Origin: Ailurus styani
Lineage: Eukaryota > Chordata > Mammalia > Carnivora > Ailuridae
Reading direction: 5' to 3'
Assembly (NCBI GenBank): GCA_002007465.1
Contig: LNAC01000734.1
Span: 349,760 to 413,759, forward strand
Length of the DNA: 64,000 nucleotides
Shown here: positions 1 to 12,279 of the stretch, piece after piece
How positions within the stretch are numbered: the stretch's first letter is position 1
Layout: the number at the start of each line of letters is the position of its first letter
Program-made: the position numbers and the translations under genes
Notes under the pieces: model-generated
The model's database searches: none
Told to the model about the DNA's origin: nothing
Seen by the model: the letters and a program-made list of their open reading frames with translations, nothing else

Positions 1-1243
1 AATGTCTGTGAGTATGGCAAGTATCTTTTGAAAGCTTCATCCTCCTGGAGCCTAAAGAGTGTGCCATCCAGAATTGCAACAGAAGTTGGCCTTCACCAAA
101 GTTTAGGATCTGAGATCTCTCGGTGGATCAATGAAAGAAGGTGGAGATAAGAACACCTCAACCTCAACTTCACTTACTTCAGCATTTAAAAAAAAAATCT
201 GTGTTATCCAAAATCAAGCCTTTAGACAATACGCCGTAGCTTTTTTATTTTTTATTCTGTTTTTTTTCTTCACAAAAAGTTCCAAAGGGGAAATCTGCAT
301 CTATATGTCCATGTATTTGTATGTAACTACGTGTGTGTCTTTGTATTCTGTACGTATATGTATATTCATGTATGCATATAAACTTTCTAGGAATGTATGA
401 GGATGCAAAATTATGACAGCAAGTAAAATTCAGTAAAACAGCAAAACCAACTTTCTAAGAATAGAAAAGCAGAATGGAATAGAATTGAATGGAAGGAAGT
501 TGGCCTATCAAATTAAGTATATCAAATTAAGCTACTTTCTTCCCAACAGTGAAGTGTCAGAGCCAGAGTTCAAAACCAGTTGTATTTGATTTTCTGTTAT
601 ATCTGATTCCATATGTTATGTTGCCAGTTGTACCTGATTCCATATGTTATGTTGCCATGCTAAATAGGGTTATTGCAGTCACAATAGGATCTCGTAGGAT
701 GGGAGCTCCATTATCAGATACAGTGGGAAGAGACCAAAGCCCAGTCGGTACCCACTAAGAGGGGACTGCTCATTTCCCTATCACTCGAAACATTACTATG
801 AGTTAGATGAAGTACATAACACATAACTGGATGGAGCTTAAATTTTCATTTTATTTTAATTTTACTTTGATCTAAGTTTAACTTCTATTAAGTCAATAGC
901 AATTAACTTTTTGGATTATTTTGCTATCAAAAAAAAAATCTTGCACGAAAGACAGAAACCCCTCTGGGCAAGAAGGGTTTCCCTCTGGCAACCAGCCTGA
1001 AGCAGAAGCTGGACAAAGGGGATTGGTGGAATGGCAAAAAGGAAATGAATATCATTTTTTGCAAATTTAAATCATGTTTCCAAAATCACCTTATATATTG
1101 ATGAGAAATCCACATATGTTTAATATTTATAAATTTGTTAAACAGTGTTTAATAGGCTGAGATTTTTAAGTGCATCACCTTTGAAGGCACAAGCCCAGTG
1201 TGGGAAAAATACAGTGCCATTTACTTCTGGTAAAAAAGCTCTT
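1..1243. other. Unassigned AT-rich non-coding DNA
   Basis: No repeat family or coding exon is recognised. Short open frames are present, but without codon structure, splice sites or a family match. The one structured feature is a two-copy direct repeat: the same 24 bases occur at 603-626 and 633-656, a 30-base period. The stretch ends where a partial Can-SINE begins. Confidence 0.5.
603..656. repeat. Two-copy 30-bp tandem duplication
   Basis: The segment CTGATTCCATATGTTATGTT plus GCCA is present twice without mismatch, separated by 6 bases. A preceding TTGATTTTC stretch resembles a more diverged third start. Probably replication slippage. Confidence 0.75.
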
Positions 1244-1331
1244 GGGCGCCTGGGTGGCTCAGTGGGTTGCGCCTCTGCCTTCAGCTCAGGTCATGATCTC
1301 AGGGTCCTGGGATCGAGCCCCACATCGGGGC
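1244..1331 (+). repeat. Can-SINE (SINEC), 3'-truncated head fragment
   Basis: The tRNA-related head GGGCGCCTGGGTGGCTCAGT is followed by the central CTCAGGTCATGATCTCAGGG block. The match stops at about 1331 ('CACATCGGGGCTT'), before the CT-rich region and A-rich tail. The missing 3' half means a later deletion or recombination, since SINE insertions normally keep their 3' tail. Confidence 0.9.
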
Positions 1332-2731
1332 TTAGAAAGTATTTATCCCTTCGTGTGTGTATGTGTATATACAGGTGAGTGAATGGTGTAGTCTTTCTAA
1401 AGGAGATCTTTGATCTGAAATAGATAAATTTTCATTTCACTGTTATTCTCATAGGAGTAACAAGAGTTTGAAGAAGGGGAAGCAATAATTTACTTTAAGC
1501 TTTACACATATCAGTCTGGTTGGCTTGTGGAGAGCAGATTATAGAGGAATAAGAGAAGAGCTGGGAGACCAGTGTGGAGATATTTGGCAAGTTTCAATTC
1601 AGAGATGATCATACTTTGTACTTAGATGACAGACAAGGGGCAGAGATGCACATTGGAGATTCATTAGCACGTAGAATGTTATCTAGAACCACAGGATTTA
1701 AATGAGTTCATCTAAAGACAAAGTAGAAAGAGTACAGAAGAAGGGAAGGTGGCCAGGGACACGACAACAGTTAGAGGACCAGTAGATCAGGAACCAGTGA
1801 TGGTGACTCACTGGTGTTGAGAAGCAGATGAAGGTGATGTCACACTACCCTAGAGAAGTAGGGGTTCGAGCTGGTGGCGGAGATCAATAGAGGACTAATC
1901 GCTAACTTGGGCAAAATAGAGATTGCTAACAGATACTATATTGTTGTCTTGATGAGGAAAACCGGAACAAACTGGTTTGAGTAGCAAAAGTGAAGTTAGG
2001 AAGTGGAGTCAGAGATACAGTTGGCTGCAGACTTGTCAGTTCCCAGCGTTGGGTCACTGCATCTGATGTCCCATATTCTGAATGTCCTCTGAAGTCACAT
2101 AACTCATTCTTCCGGGAGTAAGTGTTCTGCATTGAACTCAGGGTGTTTACACCTAGATACCACTGCGGTTCCTATATAATTCTATTTCACACTCCCTTTA
2201 ACCGTGATTGCCTGGGTTTTACCTCAAATAACTTCAAGTCCAATGGTGGGGTATAAAATCCTTACTTTGAGTTTTACAGTATGAAGCCTATGAAAATTTT
2301 CAATTAATATTATAGCAAATGTTCCTTGATGAATGTGTGAAATTTATTTCTAATTTATATTTTAATTAAATATACCCTTTAACAGCTTATTTTGTTCTGG
2401 AGGGATTTGAGCATAAAAAAGAAAATAAATAAGTAAGTAAATAAATCTGATTTCTATTATCTATTCACACATTTTAGATAAACTCAACTTATTAATTAGA
2501 TTTGTTTTCTTTAATATAATACAAACTCTCATTGAGGCATGTAATTCATTATAAGATATCTAATTGTAGGTAAATACAAAGAAAATATTCACCTTGCATA
2601 TTTATAGCTATACTGTATCTATGGTGTGATTATATCTTCTAAATATATAAATATTTTAATACCATTTATTCTGCTATTTGGAAATCTCTGCTTTTACATT
2701 TGATCAAATAATATTGTTCTTTTTAAAATCA
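1332..2731. other. Unassigned non-coding DNA, AT-rich towards its end
   Basis: No exon recognised. Between about 1500 and 1960 the wording is purine-rich ('GGGAGACCAGTGTGGAGAT', 'AGTAGATCAGGAACCAGT'). This loosely resembles the ancient mammalian repeat called at 57.9-58.8 kb, but is too diverged to assign. From 2270 to 2700 the sequence is strongly AT-rich and low in information. Confidence 0.4.
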
Positions 2732-2812
2732 CACACACACACTCTCTCTCTCTCGTGTCTCTCTCTCCCTCACACACATACACACACACACACACAAACT
2801 AAACACACACAA
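2732..2812. repeat. Compound CA/CT microsatellite
   Basis: Runs of CA give way to CT (CTCTCTCTCTC) and return to interrupted CA. It is likely length-polymorphic. No function is implied. Confidence 0.9.
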
Positions 2813-3214
2813 AAACCAGTATTGTAATGTCAAAGTACTGACAGGCAAACTGCACAGGAATGCTTTATTTTACTTGTTTAGTTTACTCAGTTTAGATGTG
2901 CACTGATAAAGCTCTGATAAAGTATTTGTTCAGTGCCTACACTCTCACATCTCCTTCAATTTATGTGACACTTTAGAATATCACTATTGCAAACATCACA
3001 ACTGGATAAAACTCTGCAAGGTCTGAAATCTACTCCGTCCAGTCTTTCCTTTGATTTATTTAATGGAGCCTTTATGCAGTTTATTAGAGATGGCATATGT
3101 TGGCCTAGAGAATACAAGTCACTTCGGTCAAGAGAGTTACATGCTATGTATTTTTAAACTCTTCATACCTTTCTCATCAGTGCAAAAGCCATATCCTCCC
3201 GTGAGACCACAACT

Positions 3215-3685
3215 CTCATAGCACCCTAAAACAGTTCGTGTGCATTTGTATTTTGTAGAGGCTTTTAGGCAAGCAGCTTGAGCAAGGGAAACTCCATCAA
3301 GGCAGAAGGGCCATAGGGACCGCCGATCTGCATGTCAATAGGCCCATTAAACGACCCACCTCGAAATAACCAGAGGCCCTAACTGGCCAATTACAACCAG
3401 GCCCAGGTGCAGTTCCTAAATTTACAAAAAAAGGGAAAATTCCATACATTCCCAGCCTCCCTCAAGGCCTTACAGCTGTGGCCCCTCACCACTGCCTTCT
3501 CTCAGGCCGTCTCTCCCCTGCTGTCCTGCCCCCTGCTGCACTGTAGTGTGTTCCGTGACTGTGTCTCTCTCTTGCTCTGCCTGGGGTGAATGTGCACCCC
3601 CTGTACGGCCTGCACCCACCCTATCTGGGCACCTCACATTTGATGGCCCCGCAATCTGATCAGGACCCTTCCAATCCACTGAAGT
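3215..3685. repeat. GC-richer block, possible solo LTR of an old endogenous retrovirus
   Basis: About 470 bases are clearly more GC-rich than both flanks. The order of parts resembles a retroviral LTR: a section with GAGGCCCTAACTGGCCAATT, an A-rich turn at 3420-3440, then a pyrimidine-rich part with 'CTGTGTCTCTCTCTTGCTCTG' at 3559-3579. No TG...CA ends, polyadenylation signal or target duplication could be fixed, so the LTR reading is tentative. The open frames on both strands here have no recognisable product. Confidence 0.3.
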
Positions 3686-3734
3686 TATTTTGTAGTAATT
3701 TAGGTGCTACAGTAGGCCTGGCTCTTATGAACAA

Positions 3735-3935
3735 TTTTAAAACTATAATTTATTATGTGTTTAATATGTGTAAGGTGAAATGTTAAGTTTCATGTTGATT
3801 TACATACACTGTTTCATTTAGTCTTCATAACTCATCTGTAATGTAGGTACGTACAATTATAACTTGTATATGAGGAATTTGAGTTACAAAAGAGTGAATA
3901 ACTTAGGGTGTCAGGCTAGTAAGCAGACTATAGCA
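3735..3935 (+). repeat. MIR SINE relic
   Basis: Degenerate match to the mammalian-wide MIR core in plus orientation. A 'TTCATTTAGTCTTCATAACTC' segment stands where MIR has its 'CATTTAATCCTCACAAC' core. It is followed by a 'GTAGGTACGTACAATTATAA' analogue and 'GAGGAATTTGAGTTACAAA'. Ancient insertion without visible target duplication. Confidence 0.6.
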
Positions 3936-4299
3936 TCCTAATCAAGATCAGTATTACCTTAAAGCCTAAACTATTGATTACTAGCTTCTACTATTCCTGA
4001 ATGGTTTGGACACAAATACCCCACCAGGAGAAGAATTTGAACATTGAAAAAAGGGAGGAAAAAAGAGCAGTTAGGGGGGAAAAAAGGTATAATTTCTTTA
4101 TGTAATAATAAGAAAACACAGTACAACATCCAAAGTTTAATTCCAGTCAATTGATAAATATTCCTAGATCACAATTTTTGAGGGAACTGCAAATTTCCAT
4201 GAAGTCATGATTATAAAACAGTTTAGTTGATTTCTGACAATATGAAGTCAGAGTCATTTTCACTAACTAAACATTTATTTCTGGATAAAAATAAAAATG

Positions 4300-4490
4300 T
4301 GACTCATTCACAATTATTGTACATTTTTAATGTGCCACTGTTCTAATTTAATTTTTTCACAGATGTGGTTAGTACTGCTCCTATTCACATTTTCCAGATT
4401 AAATTTTTGAGGCCCAGAGATATTAAGTAAATTATCCAAGTTTACATGTCTAATAAGCAACAATGGAGACTACACATTTGAGCTGCATGA
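4300..4490 (+). repeat. MIR SINE relic
   Basis: Plus-strand MIR-like wording. It runs from a 'GTGCCACTGTTCTAATTTAA' position through 'TTTTCCAGATTAAATTTTTGAGGCCCAGAGA' (4391-4421) to 'TATTAAGTAAATTATCCAAG'. The order of these blocks matches the 3' half of the MIR consensus as I remember it. Confidence 0.65.
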
Positions 4491-7400
4491 TTCTGAAATC
4501 TATGATAATGTGAGCATTTATTTCTGCCTCACAGTGAAAATACAGTTGCTATAAACTCGTTTCCATCAGCATCGTCTTTCCCACTCCCCAGTGCGTAATT
4601 ACCTGAATGCAGAGCGTGGAACCCAATCTTCTTTTCATGGACAGAATATCGCTTAGGTAACAGTATCTCTTAGGAACAGGTAAAACGTCTCATGGATCAA
4701 TAGCTCTTATGTCCCTACCATCTACTCATTGACAAAGAGATTAATCCCTGACCCACCTCATCTTTAAATATGCACACAGACACTACCCCCTCCGCACTCA
4801 GACACAAGCACATACACACACCAGACCTTTCTTTACCCTATTCATGTTACCGTCTCTGCAGACAGCAATCAGCATTGTGAAACCTTCTGTTTCATCACTT
4901 CCAGGAAGGGTAAATACAAACCTTCACCCAACAGTTGTTCCTTCCTAACTGCTAACACATCTTTCAAAAAGACACTGTTCCAGCCATTCTTCATTAAAAA
5001 AAAATTTAGAGTTCAAATCCCAAAATAAATTTTATATATGTTCAGTATGAACAAAACTCTGTCTTAACTAGAACTTAGCCATTAAACTTTAAGGGGTTTG
5101 TTTTATTCCTACTATTACAAAAAGTCCCCATATGGTAAGGTAAGGGATTTACATTGTCAATGTAAACTAAAAGATACCGAAGGCAATGATGTATTCTAAT
5201 GATAAAATGAATCTGCACTGAATGATGATAGTATAACCATAAACTTTAAAGCACCTTTTATTGGTTTTTTCTTCTTGGATTCATCCCATGGACAAAACAT
5301 AGAACACTTGATTTAAGGATTAGAGTGCTAACATTTAATATTGCAATCTTACAGAAGCAGTGGCAGAACCGACAAAAAAGGAGATACAAGAGGCGGAGGC
5401 TGATTTACTGATGATGCCTAATACAGACTCATAATGATGAATTGAGAAATATAGTTTCAAGCAGAGCATCTAAAGTTATAAAGGTAACAAAGAGTGGGTT
5501 AAAATCAGACACTCTCAAAATTGGATGGTGGTAGGAAAGGAAGCAGGAAGATAATATCTGTCCAGTGAATTCCTCAGCAAATAAAGATACGGATATGTTA
5601 TTTTTAACACTGCAATGCTATACATCGAAAAAAACAAATTCCAAAGCAATTAAATATTTAGAGGTCACTCTCTTGTGAAATAAGTTCAAATTTGGAGAAA
5701 AGGAGAGAATTACCTCTGCATTTGCTTCAGTATTTTTCCTTGTGCAGGATTAACATTATTTATATATAACTGATGATATTTTGTAATTTGGTAAATAGTT
5801 TTAAAGACTCAGCTCAACTTTTTATTTAGTACCAGAAAGCATAACTCATAATCAATAAACTGAAATGAAAAATCAGCATCTTTGGTACACATTCTCTTGC
5901 ATCCAGATTGACAATAGTTAGCAATTCTACTCGAAGACTTAATTATCAGAGGGTGCGTTTTGTGGCTAACTCATCCTGGTGAACTCATTGGGTTGCAGTT
6001 TTGCACAAAAGTGTTCTTCAGGAACCATATCAAGGTTTCTTTATGATAGAGGCAGGCAATTAGCTGCTCCTACCTAAAATATCTCCCAGGCTAACGTAAT
6101 GTCTGCTATGTTTGTGATACAGAATTCTAGGCCTTCATCGAAGTAGTTTTCTGAAAAATAAGTATGTATCACAAAGTTTATTTTGAGAAGCTACTGACTA
6201 TGCCTATAGGTATTCTTGCATTTAACCTCCATATGAAATGGGGTGGTCCATCTGGACTTGAAAGTCGTTTTTTGGTTTTTTTTAATTATATAAAGAAATG
6301 TTAAATTTGACAACTGCATGCTTTTTATGTAAAGTTTGCCTTCCTTTTTAAAAATTACATGGCATTTCTCTAGTTTCAACATCTTGCAGTTGCTTAACCT
6401 TTAATTGTGGTCTTCCTATTTCTCATCCAAAAACCCTAGTGTGTCTAATAATATTGAAGGTGGGGGTTAGTATGAAATATGACAAAGTATTTATTTCTTA
6501 ATTTTCTCTATAACAAGCCTTTATTATACAATATTTCTAACAAAACGCATGGGTAATATTTTTGCACGTGTGTTTGTGATAGAAAGGACTTGATAGAATC
6601 ACAGAATTGTGATTCACAAAGATGGCATTGGTAAGTGAAGCATTGAGGCTTAAATAATACATATGTAATATACTCTTTTCAAAGTAATTGTCCCAAATTT
6701 AGACAAACATTAGGCAGGAAGTTAATCTTAAGGTTTAAAATTTTAAGTCATGTTTCAGACAATGTAAGAGTTAGTATATATTGTTTTATTAACAATAAAT
6801 GGGATTTCCAAATCTCCTATCTTCTTCTTCTTCCCCGCCCCCCCCAAAAAGAAGAAAAAGTTTAGTTAATGTCTTTCTGTTATGACTTTGGGTAAGTCCT
6901 GATGATTAAAGGCAATAAAGCAGATTATATTTTACAAAGGCCAGTCCCCTAATTTTTGAACCCTTCATATTCTACCCACCCCACCTCCAAATCAGCTTTA
7001 GGTTCCCAAATTCACAATGGATGAAATCCATTCTTTCCTTACAAACTTATCCAGTATTTTTCAGTCCTGCTGCTTATTTTGTTTCCTAGACCCCTATTAC
7101 ATTTAAAGCACTCAATACTTTAGAGTAAACTGATAACCTCAAATTACGTTTTTAAAACCCATTTATTCAGTAAGTCTGTTTGTTACAGGAAGCAAGAATT
7201 CCATATCATAGTATCTCAAGTAAACATTGACCCAGTGTCCCTACATAAAATGCAAGGAAATTCTAAAGTATATAGGAAATAAAGAATCACTGGTGTAAGT
7301 TTTTGCAAGAAAAATCAGTATTTTTTAAATTAATTAATTTTCTCAGGGATGTCTGAGACAGTTCCCAAAACATCTTTATCCTTCTGCAATGTATGTGGAA

Positions 7401-7799
7401 ACATTACTAACACAATGGATTCATTGTGGTTTTCGATGCTCTTCATGTTATCTACTGTTAGCTATACAGTGTACAAGTGTCCCCCATGTCCATCCAGCAG
7501 TTCCCCATAAGCTCATAATTTCTAGGTTTATTTTCAATATGCAGTCAGAGAAATCACATGTGTCCTACCTAAACTTCGTTGTTCATTTCGTGAACAGGGT
7601 TCTCTGTCCCTTATCTTTATGCTAGTGATTGTCACTAACATGGAGGTTCTGATTCTGGTATACGGCCCTTAAGTTGTTCTCAATGAAATTTGATTGCACC
7701 CGTTGTTCTTCTAGGTAGTCTGCAATAGAAGGGAATGAGTTATAGAACTGCTGTTAATTATTTCCTAGCCAATTGTTCTATATTAAATTTGAGGACTTC
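4491..7799. other. Unassigned AT-rich non-coding DNA
   Basis: No repeat family, exon or RNA gene could be supported across these 3.3 kb. There is a short C-run at 6836-6845 and several A or T homopolymers. Open frames of 60-80 codons show no protein family. Confidence 0.4.
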
Positions 7800-9060
7800 C
7801 GCTCATCAAAAGAAACAATTGAGACAGAAACTAGGCAAGACTAGGCAATAGAAAAGAAATATTTAAAAAATATATCTCCATCAAAACTATATTCAGAATA
7901 TTCTGAAGAAGTATAAAGCAACAAAAAACACAACACAATGGGGGAGGAACAGGCAAGAGTCACTACTAAGTAGGCTATCCAGTGACTAATAAATCTGTGA
8001 AAGCCAGTAAGCCACAGAGAAATGCAAACTAAAACAATAGAAGTATGATTACACACTTGCTAGGGTGGCTAAAATAAAAAGATAAGAAATACCAGTTATT
8101 GGTGAAAGTATAGTATGACCAGAATTCTCGGACATTGCTAGTATGTGCCTATACTAGTGCAACCACTTTGGGGAACTTTTTGACAGAATTTGCTGAAGCT
8201 GAGTATGTAGGAACTACACAACCTCAATTCCTGAGAATATACCTATCAGAAATGTGTGGATTAAAAAAAGAAAGAAAAAGGGTGCCTGGGTGGCTCAGTG
8301 GGTTAAAGCCTCTGCTTTCGGCTCAGGTCATGATCTCAGCGTCCTGGGATCGAGGCCCGCATCGGGCTCTCTGCTCGGCAGGGAGCCTGCTTCCTCCTCT
8401 CCCTGTCTCTCTGCCTGCCTCTCTGCCTGCCTCTCTGCCTACTTGTAATCTCTCTCTCTGTGTCAAATAAATAAATAAAATCTTTAAAAAAAAAAAAAGA
8501 AAAGAAAAAAAAAGAAAAAAAGAAATGTGTGCATATATTTTCCATGAAACCATATTCTAGAATGTTCAAAGCAGAAAATCAATAATAACTACAAGCTTGA
8601 AAGTTTCCAAATGCCCTACCAAACACTGAATAAATAAATAAATAAATAAAATTATCCCTACAATGGAATATCATTACAGCAATAACTGAGTGATGTACAA
8701 CCATGTGCAACAATGTGAATGATTCTCACAGTATTGAACAGAAGTAGCCAGATACAGTAAAGTACTTATTATATGATTCTATTTGTATGTGGTAAAGCAA
8801 AAGTAGGCAAAACTCATGTCTGCCATATGAAATCAGAATGATGTTTCCCTACCAGGAACACAGGGAGTTTGGGGGGCTTGGATAGAATTCAGTTTCTTAA
8901 TCTGGGTAATGTTCACATTAGATTTACTTTGTGATTTACTTTGTGAATATTTATACCATATTTTATAATGGTGTACTCTTATGTATGTGTGTGTATCTAA
9001 AACATATCTATCATCTGCCTACATTATAGATACATTATACTTCAATATAAAGTTGTTAAA
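7800..9060 (+). mobile_element. L1M-type LINE-1 3' end, split by a SINE
   Basis: Decayed end of L1 ORF2 and 3' UTR in plus orientation. Ordered matches to the L1 3' region as I recall it: a 'GAGAAATGCAAACTAAAACA' block at about 8018, 'GGTGGCTAAAATAAAAAGA' at about 8064, 'GCAACCACTTTGGGGAACTT' at about 8160. After the SINE come 'ACAATGGAATATCATTACAG' at about 8660 and a 'TATGATTCTATTTGTATG' block near 8773. The end near 9050 has 'TTATACTTCAATATAAAG', typical of old L1 tails. No coding capacity remains. Confidence 0.8.
8281..8510 (+). repeat. Can-SINE (SINEC), full length, mustelid-like subtype
   Basis: Head, central block, CT-rich stretch with four 'CTCTGCCTGC/CTAC' units, (AAATAAAT) and an A-rich tail with G interruptions. 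It sits inside the L1 3' end. An 11-base word (AGAAATGTGTG) occurs at 8248-8258 and again at 8521-8531. This may be the target duplication, although A-rich sequence separates the first copy from the SINE head. Confidence 0.95.
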
Positions 9061-9559
9061 AATATCAGCATGCATACATGGCAAAACACACACATAAACT
9101 CCAGAAAAGTAAGAGCTTCCCTTCCTGCCCACCCCTCGGCATCAGTCCAAGTCCCTTTATCCCAAAATTTATTGAACTTAAATTCAGGGAACACTTTCTC
9201 ACATCAGGGAAACTTTTATTAATAAGGTGGAATACAGAGGATACAAAAGTCACATTAATAAGCAACAGTTTAAATTAATTATCAGATGACAGCTTTGGTT
9301 TCAAGATAACAATGAAATGGGGGATTGTATCTCCTATAGGATCTCAGTTTGACTTTCTGTATCCAAAACTCTGGATGGTTTTTCTAATGAAATACCTATC
9401 TGTGAGATTTATCAATCTATCACTCACTCTTTCATCACAGGAACAAATAAACATTATTACAAAATTTAAAAAGGGAGAAACTCACAGTAACGCATTTTTG
9501 AATTTTGAACAGAAGATAAAAACCCACTGTGATGCTGTGTTTTAAATGTGATCTGGAAT
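9061..9559. other. Unassigned non-coding DNA after the L1 tail
   Basis: Nothing recognised. Both strands hold 66-77 codon open frames with no family resemblance. Confidence 0.35.
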
Positions 9560-10500
9560 ATTAAAAGTCTGTAGTTAACTCTGGGCACCAATAAGAGAAT
9601 ATTCAGCCAATATACTCTGATTTATTTAAGCATCTAATGTTACTTTCTACCCTTGGAGTCTGAAGAGTCATAATGACCCTGTTCCAAACAAACAAGCAAA
9701 CTCTTATCTGTGAGACAATTCAAAGCTGAGCTGAGGCATCATTTTCATAAACATACCTTGACCAGAGACATATTATTACATTACTAATTGAAGTATTTCT
9801 TTGAAATTGCTGGTCGAGAGCCAATAAAATCTCTACTGAATTATACCCAAGCCTGCTGAAAAAATTGCTTTCAATCAGAATGTCAGTAAAGCAGCTTTCT
9901 GAAGCTGCTTCTTACTTAGTGAGGTAACCAGGCAGCTGCGTAAAAAAAAGAGAGAAGCAAGGCATGCCCTCCCCCCTTTCCTCTACTACAACAGTGTAAT
10001 TTGAACCTCCGTAATCCGCAGCGACGTCTTCCTATGTCAGCCTGCATGGCAGAAATGGTTTCAGTCTAGGGCAATGTTAAAATGGTGGCAAGAGAATCTC
10101 CCACCCACTCCCATTGGGCTTTATCTGCAGCACTGTAATATGTATAATTGAACGCTTGCCCATCCTTTCATTAGGAGAAATGTGAGGACCATCTATCAGT
10201 GTCAAAGACAGGAAGTTGATACCATAGATCAAGCATTATTTAGCAGTTGCACATCATTCAGGAAGATCAATTATTACAGTATTTATTTTAACCTGCCCAA
10301 GTTGGATCCACAAATGTGAGACATCCGTCTTCATCCATTACATACCTTTAATTCCCCATGTTGTTAACAGGGTATTTGGTATTACAGCCAGCCACTCTTT
10401 GAATTCTGAGAAAGTAGTAATTTTTTATTTCATTTAGACATTTCTCAATTTATCTTCATCATTCCTTTCCTTGAATTCAATAAATTCTGGTTTTATGAAT
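9560..10500. promoter_or_regulatory. Candidate conserved non-coding element
   Basis: About 900 bases with no recognisable transposon wording, no simple repeats and balanced composition, unlike most of the window. Visible motifs include a CRE-like half (GCGACGTCTTCC) at 10020-10031 and homeodomain-type ATTA/TAATTG words at several places (for example TATAATTGAACG at 10143-10154). Internally repeated GCAGC/GCTGC pairs lie around 9890-9942. It contains two of the few CpGs outside SINEs. No splice or coding signal is seen. The call is inferred from texture only; cross-species alignment would decide it. Confidence 0.3.
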
Positions 10501-11689
10501 CCAATGGGTAAGCCCTTGCTGAATAAACTCTAATAACTGCGAGAGATCATTATGTGAGAAGTGACAATGCTGGCTCATTACTTAAAACTGTGGGAAGAAG
10601 ATGGGGTGGAATGAACTTTACCCAGTTATCTGAACTTTCAGAATATCCACAGACTCTTAGCTTTCTATGACAGTCTTGCTCACAAGAACCAGTAGGAAAA
10701 GAAAGGGAAAGCATTCTTAAACAAAGATTAAATTTCTAGTGACCGTGTTACCAATTGAATTTCCTTAATCTCCTTAAACCTCCCTCGAAGTTTTTCTTTC
10801 TGTGAAATGCTGAAATTGTGTGCCAAAGAACCACTAGCTTTGACATTAATAATTTATACAAGTTGGCAATAGATATAATCACTTTAAGTGTTATGGGAAT
10901 AGCGGCTGTGAATAACTTAAATCTCTAGAATGAGGATTGGGGAAAAAGAAGTGGCATTCCTATTACATATTCAAAGTATCTTTTTTACAGTACAGAATTA
11001 AATTTGCTCCCTTAAATCAAACCAGAGGATTGTGACGAATTTAAAATATACCAAGAAAATGGACAACATTTGGATTTTAAGATTAAATATCTAAATAAGC
11101 CAATCAATATGGAGGGGGAAAAGGGAACACGAGTACTTTAGTTTTGAGAGTGCTTTAGTTTTGAAAACAAAACTAAAACACTCCTAAGATAGGAAATGAA
11201 GGCTATTATGGAATGATTGCACATATACACTCATAGATACATGCAACGTTTTGTGAGAGTGTTATTTTCACAAAATTTAGATTTTATGCGTACTTGCAGC
11301 TCTTTTTCACAATTCCTAAAAACTCAGAAGAAAAATAATATTTAATGTTCATTATTTAGTTTCAGTGCACTTTCAAAGTATTCCTCTAACTAATATTTAA
11401 AAGTCCTTTTTGCCAACAATTAATACTTAACTCTGACTCTTTAAAAAAAAAAAAATTCCAGTTGGTATCTACAAGCAGGTGCATTCCTCACCATTACAAC
11501 ACAATAGCCAGCTTTGTGCCACCAGCCCTACCTGGAAGCCCTCCTTTCCCTCCTTTCTAGGTCAGTCTGAATCCTATGTAGGGGCTACAGGGAAGATGCC
11601 TGAAAAATACTAAAAAGCCTTTTACTATACTAACCCAACCTACAATAATTCTTGATATCTGATTTTCATACTTTTATTGATCAAATAGA
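10501..11689. other. Unassigned non-coding DNA with one short hairpin
   Basis: No repeat or exon recognised. The only structured element is the palindrome at 11148-11183, listed separately. Confidence 0.35.
11148..11183. repeat. 36-base near-perfect inverted repeat
   Basis: Arms GAGTGCTTTAGTTTTG and CAAAACTAAAACACTC pair at 15 of 16 positions around an AAAA loop. A direct copy of most of the left arm (GTACTTTAGTTTTGAGA) lies just upstream at 11132-11148. Pairing does not continue beyond the arms, so it is shorter than a usual microRNA precursor. Confidence 0.8.
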
Positions 11690-11920
11690 TGGTTTGGTTT
11701 TTGTGATTGATTAGTTGTGTGACCAGACTGCCTAGACTTGAATCTTTCCTACTCCACCTATTAGCTGTGCCACCTTGAGCAAATTACATAACTTTCTTTG
11801 CCTCTCGTCTTCATCCATAAGATGGGAATGGCAATAGATAGGTAGGGATAAGATGAGGTAAGAGATGATACATGTAAAAGTCTTAGAAAAGTTCATGGCA
11901 CGCAGAAATCAAATAATAAT
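11690..11920 (+). repeat. MIR SINE, well preserved
   Basis: Clear plus-strand MIR order: 'GACCAGACTGCCTAGACTTG' (11721-11740), 'CTATTAGCTGTGCCACCTTG', 'AGCAAATTACATAACTTTCT', 'CATAAGATGGGAATGGCAAT', 'GATACATGTAAAAGTCTTAG' and 'AGTTCATGGCACGCAG'. Each corresponds in order to the MIR consensus as I know it. Confidence 0.85.
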
Positions 11921-11939
11921 ATAAAGCAAGTCTTTTAGT

Positions 11940-12065
11940 ACAAATTTGAAGGAGTCTCTCTGTTAGACACATTTCTAAGCACTTTATATGTATTAACATA
12001 ATTAATTCCAGTGACAACCCTATGAAACAGATACTATTATATTCATGCAAGAGTAGTGGATTCTA
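11940..12065 (+). repeat. Second MIR/L2-type fragment
   Basis: 'TTCTAAGCACTTTATATGTA', 'ATTAATTCCAGTGACAACCC' and 'TATGAAACAGATACTATTAT' fit the MIR/L2 core in plus orientation. A young SINE then interrupts it at 12066. Confidence 0.65.
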
Positions 12066-12279
12066 GGGCGCCTGGGTGGCTTAGTGGGTTAAAGCCTCTG
12101 CCTTTGGCTTAGGTCATGATCTCAGGGTCCTGAGATCAAGGCCCGCATTGGGCTCCCTGCTCAGGGGGGAGCCTGCTTCCTCCTCTCTCTCTGCCTGCCT
12201 CTCTGCCTACTTGTGATCTGATCTCTCTCTCTCTCTCTCTTTCTGTGTCAAATAAATAAATAAAATCTTAAAAAAAAAA
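12066..12279 (+). repeat. Can-SINE (SINEC), full length with target-site duplication
   Basis: Complete head-to-tail SINEC. It is flanked by 16-base direct repeats AGAGTAGTGGATTCTA (12050-12065) and AGAGTACTGGATTCTA (12280-12295), with one mismatch. The duplication fixes both boundaries. Confidence 0.97.

Noticed and set aside
8135..8569. Overlapping open frames on both strands around 8.1-8.6 kb
   Set aside because: They read through a Can-SINE. The same peptide wording recurs at every SINEC in the window.
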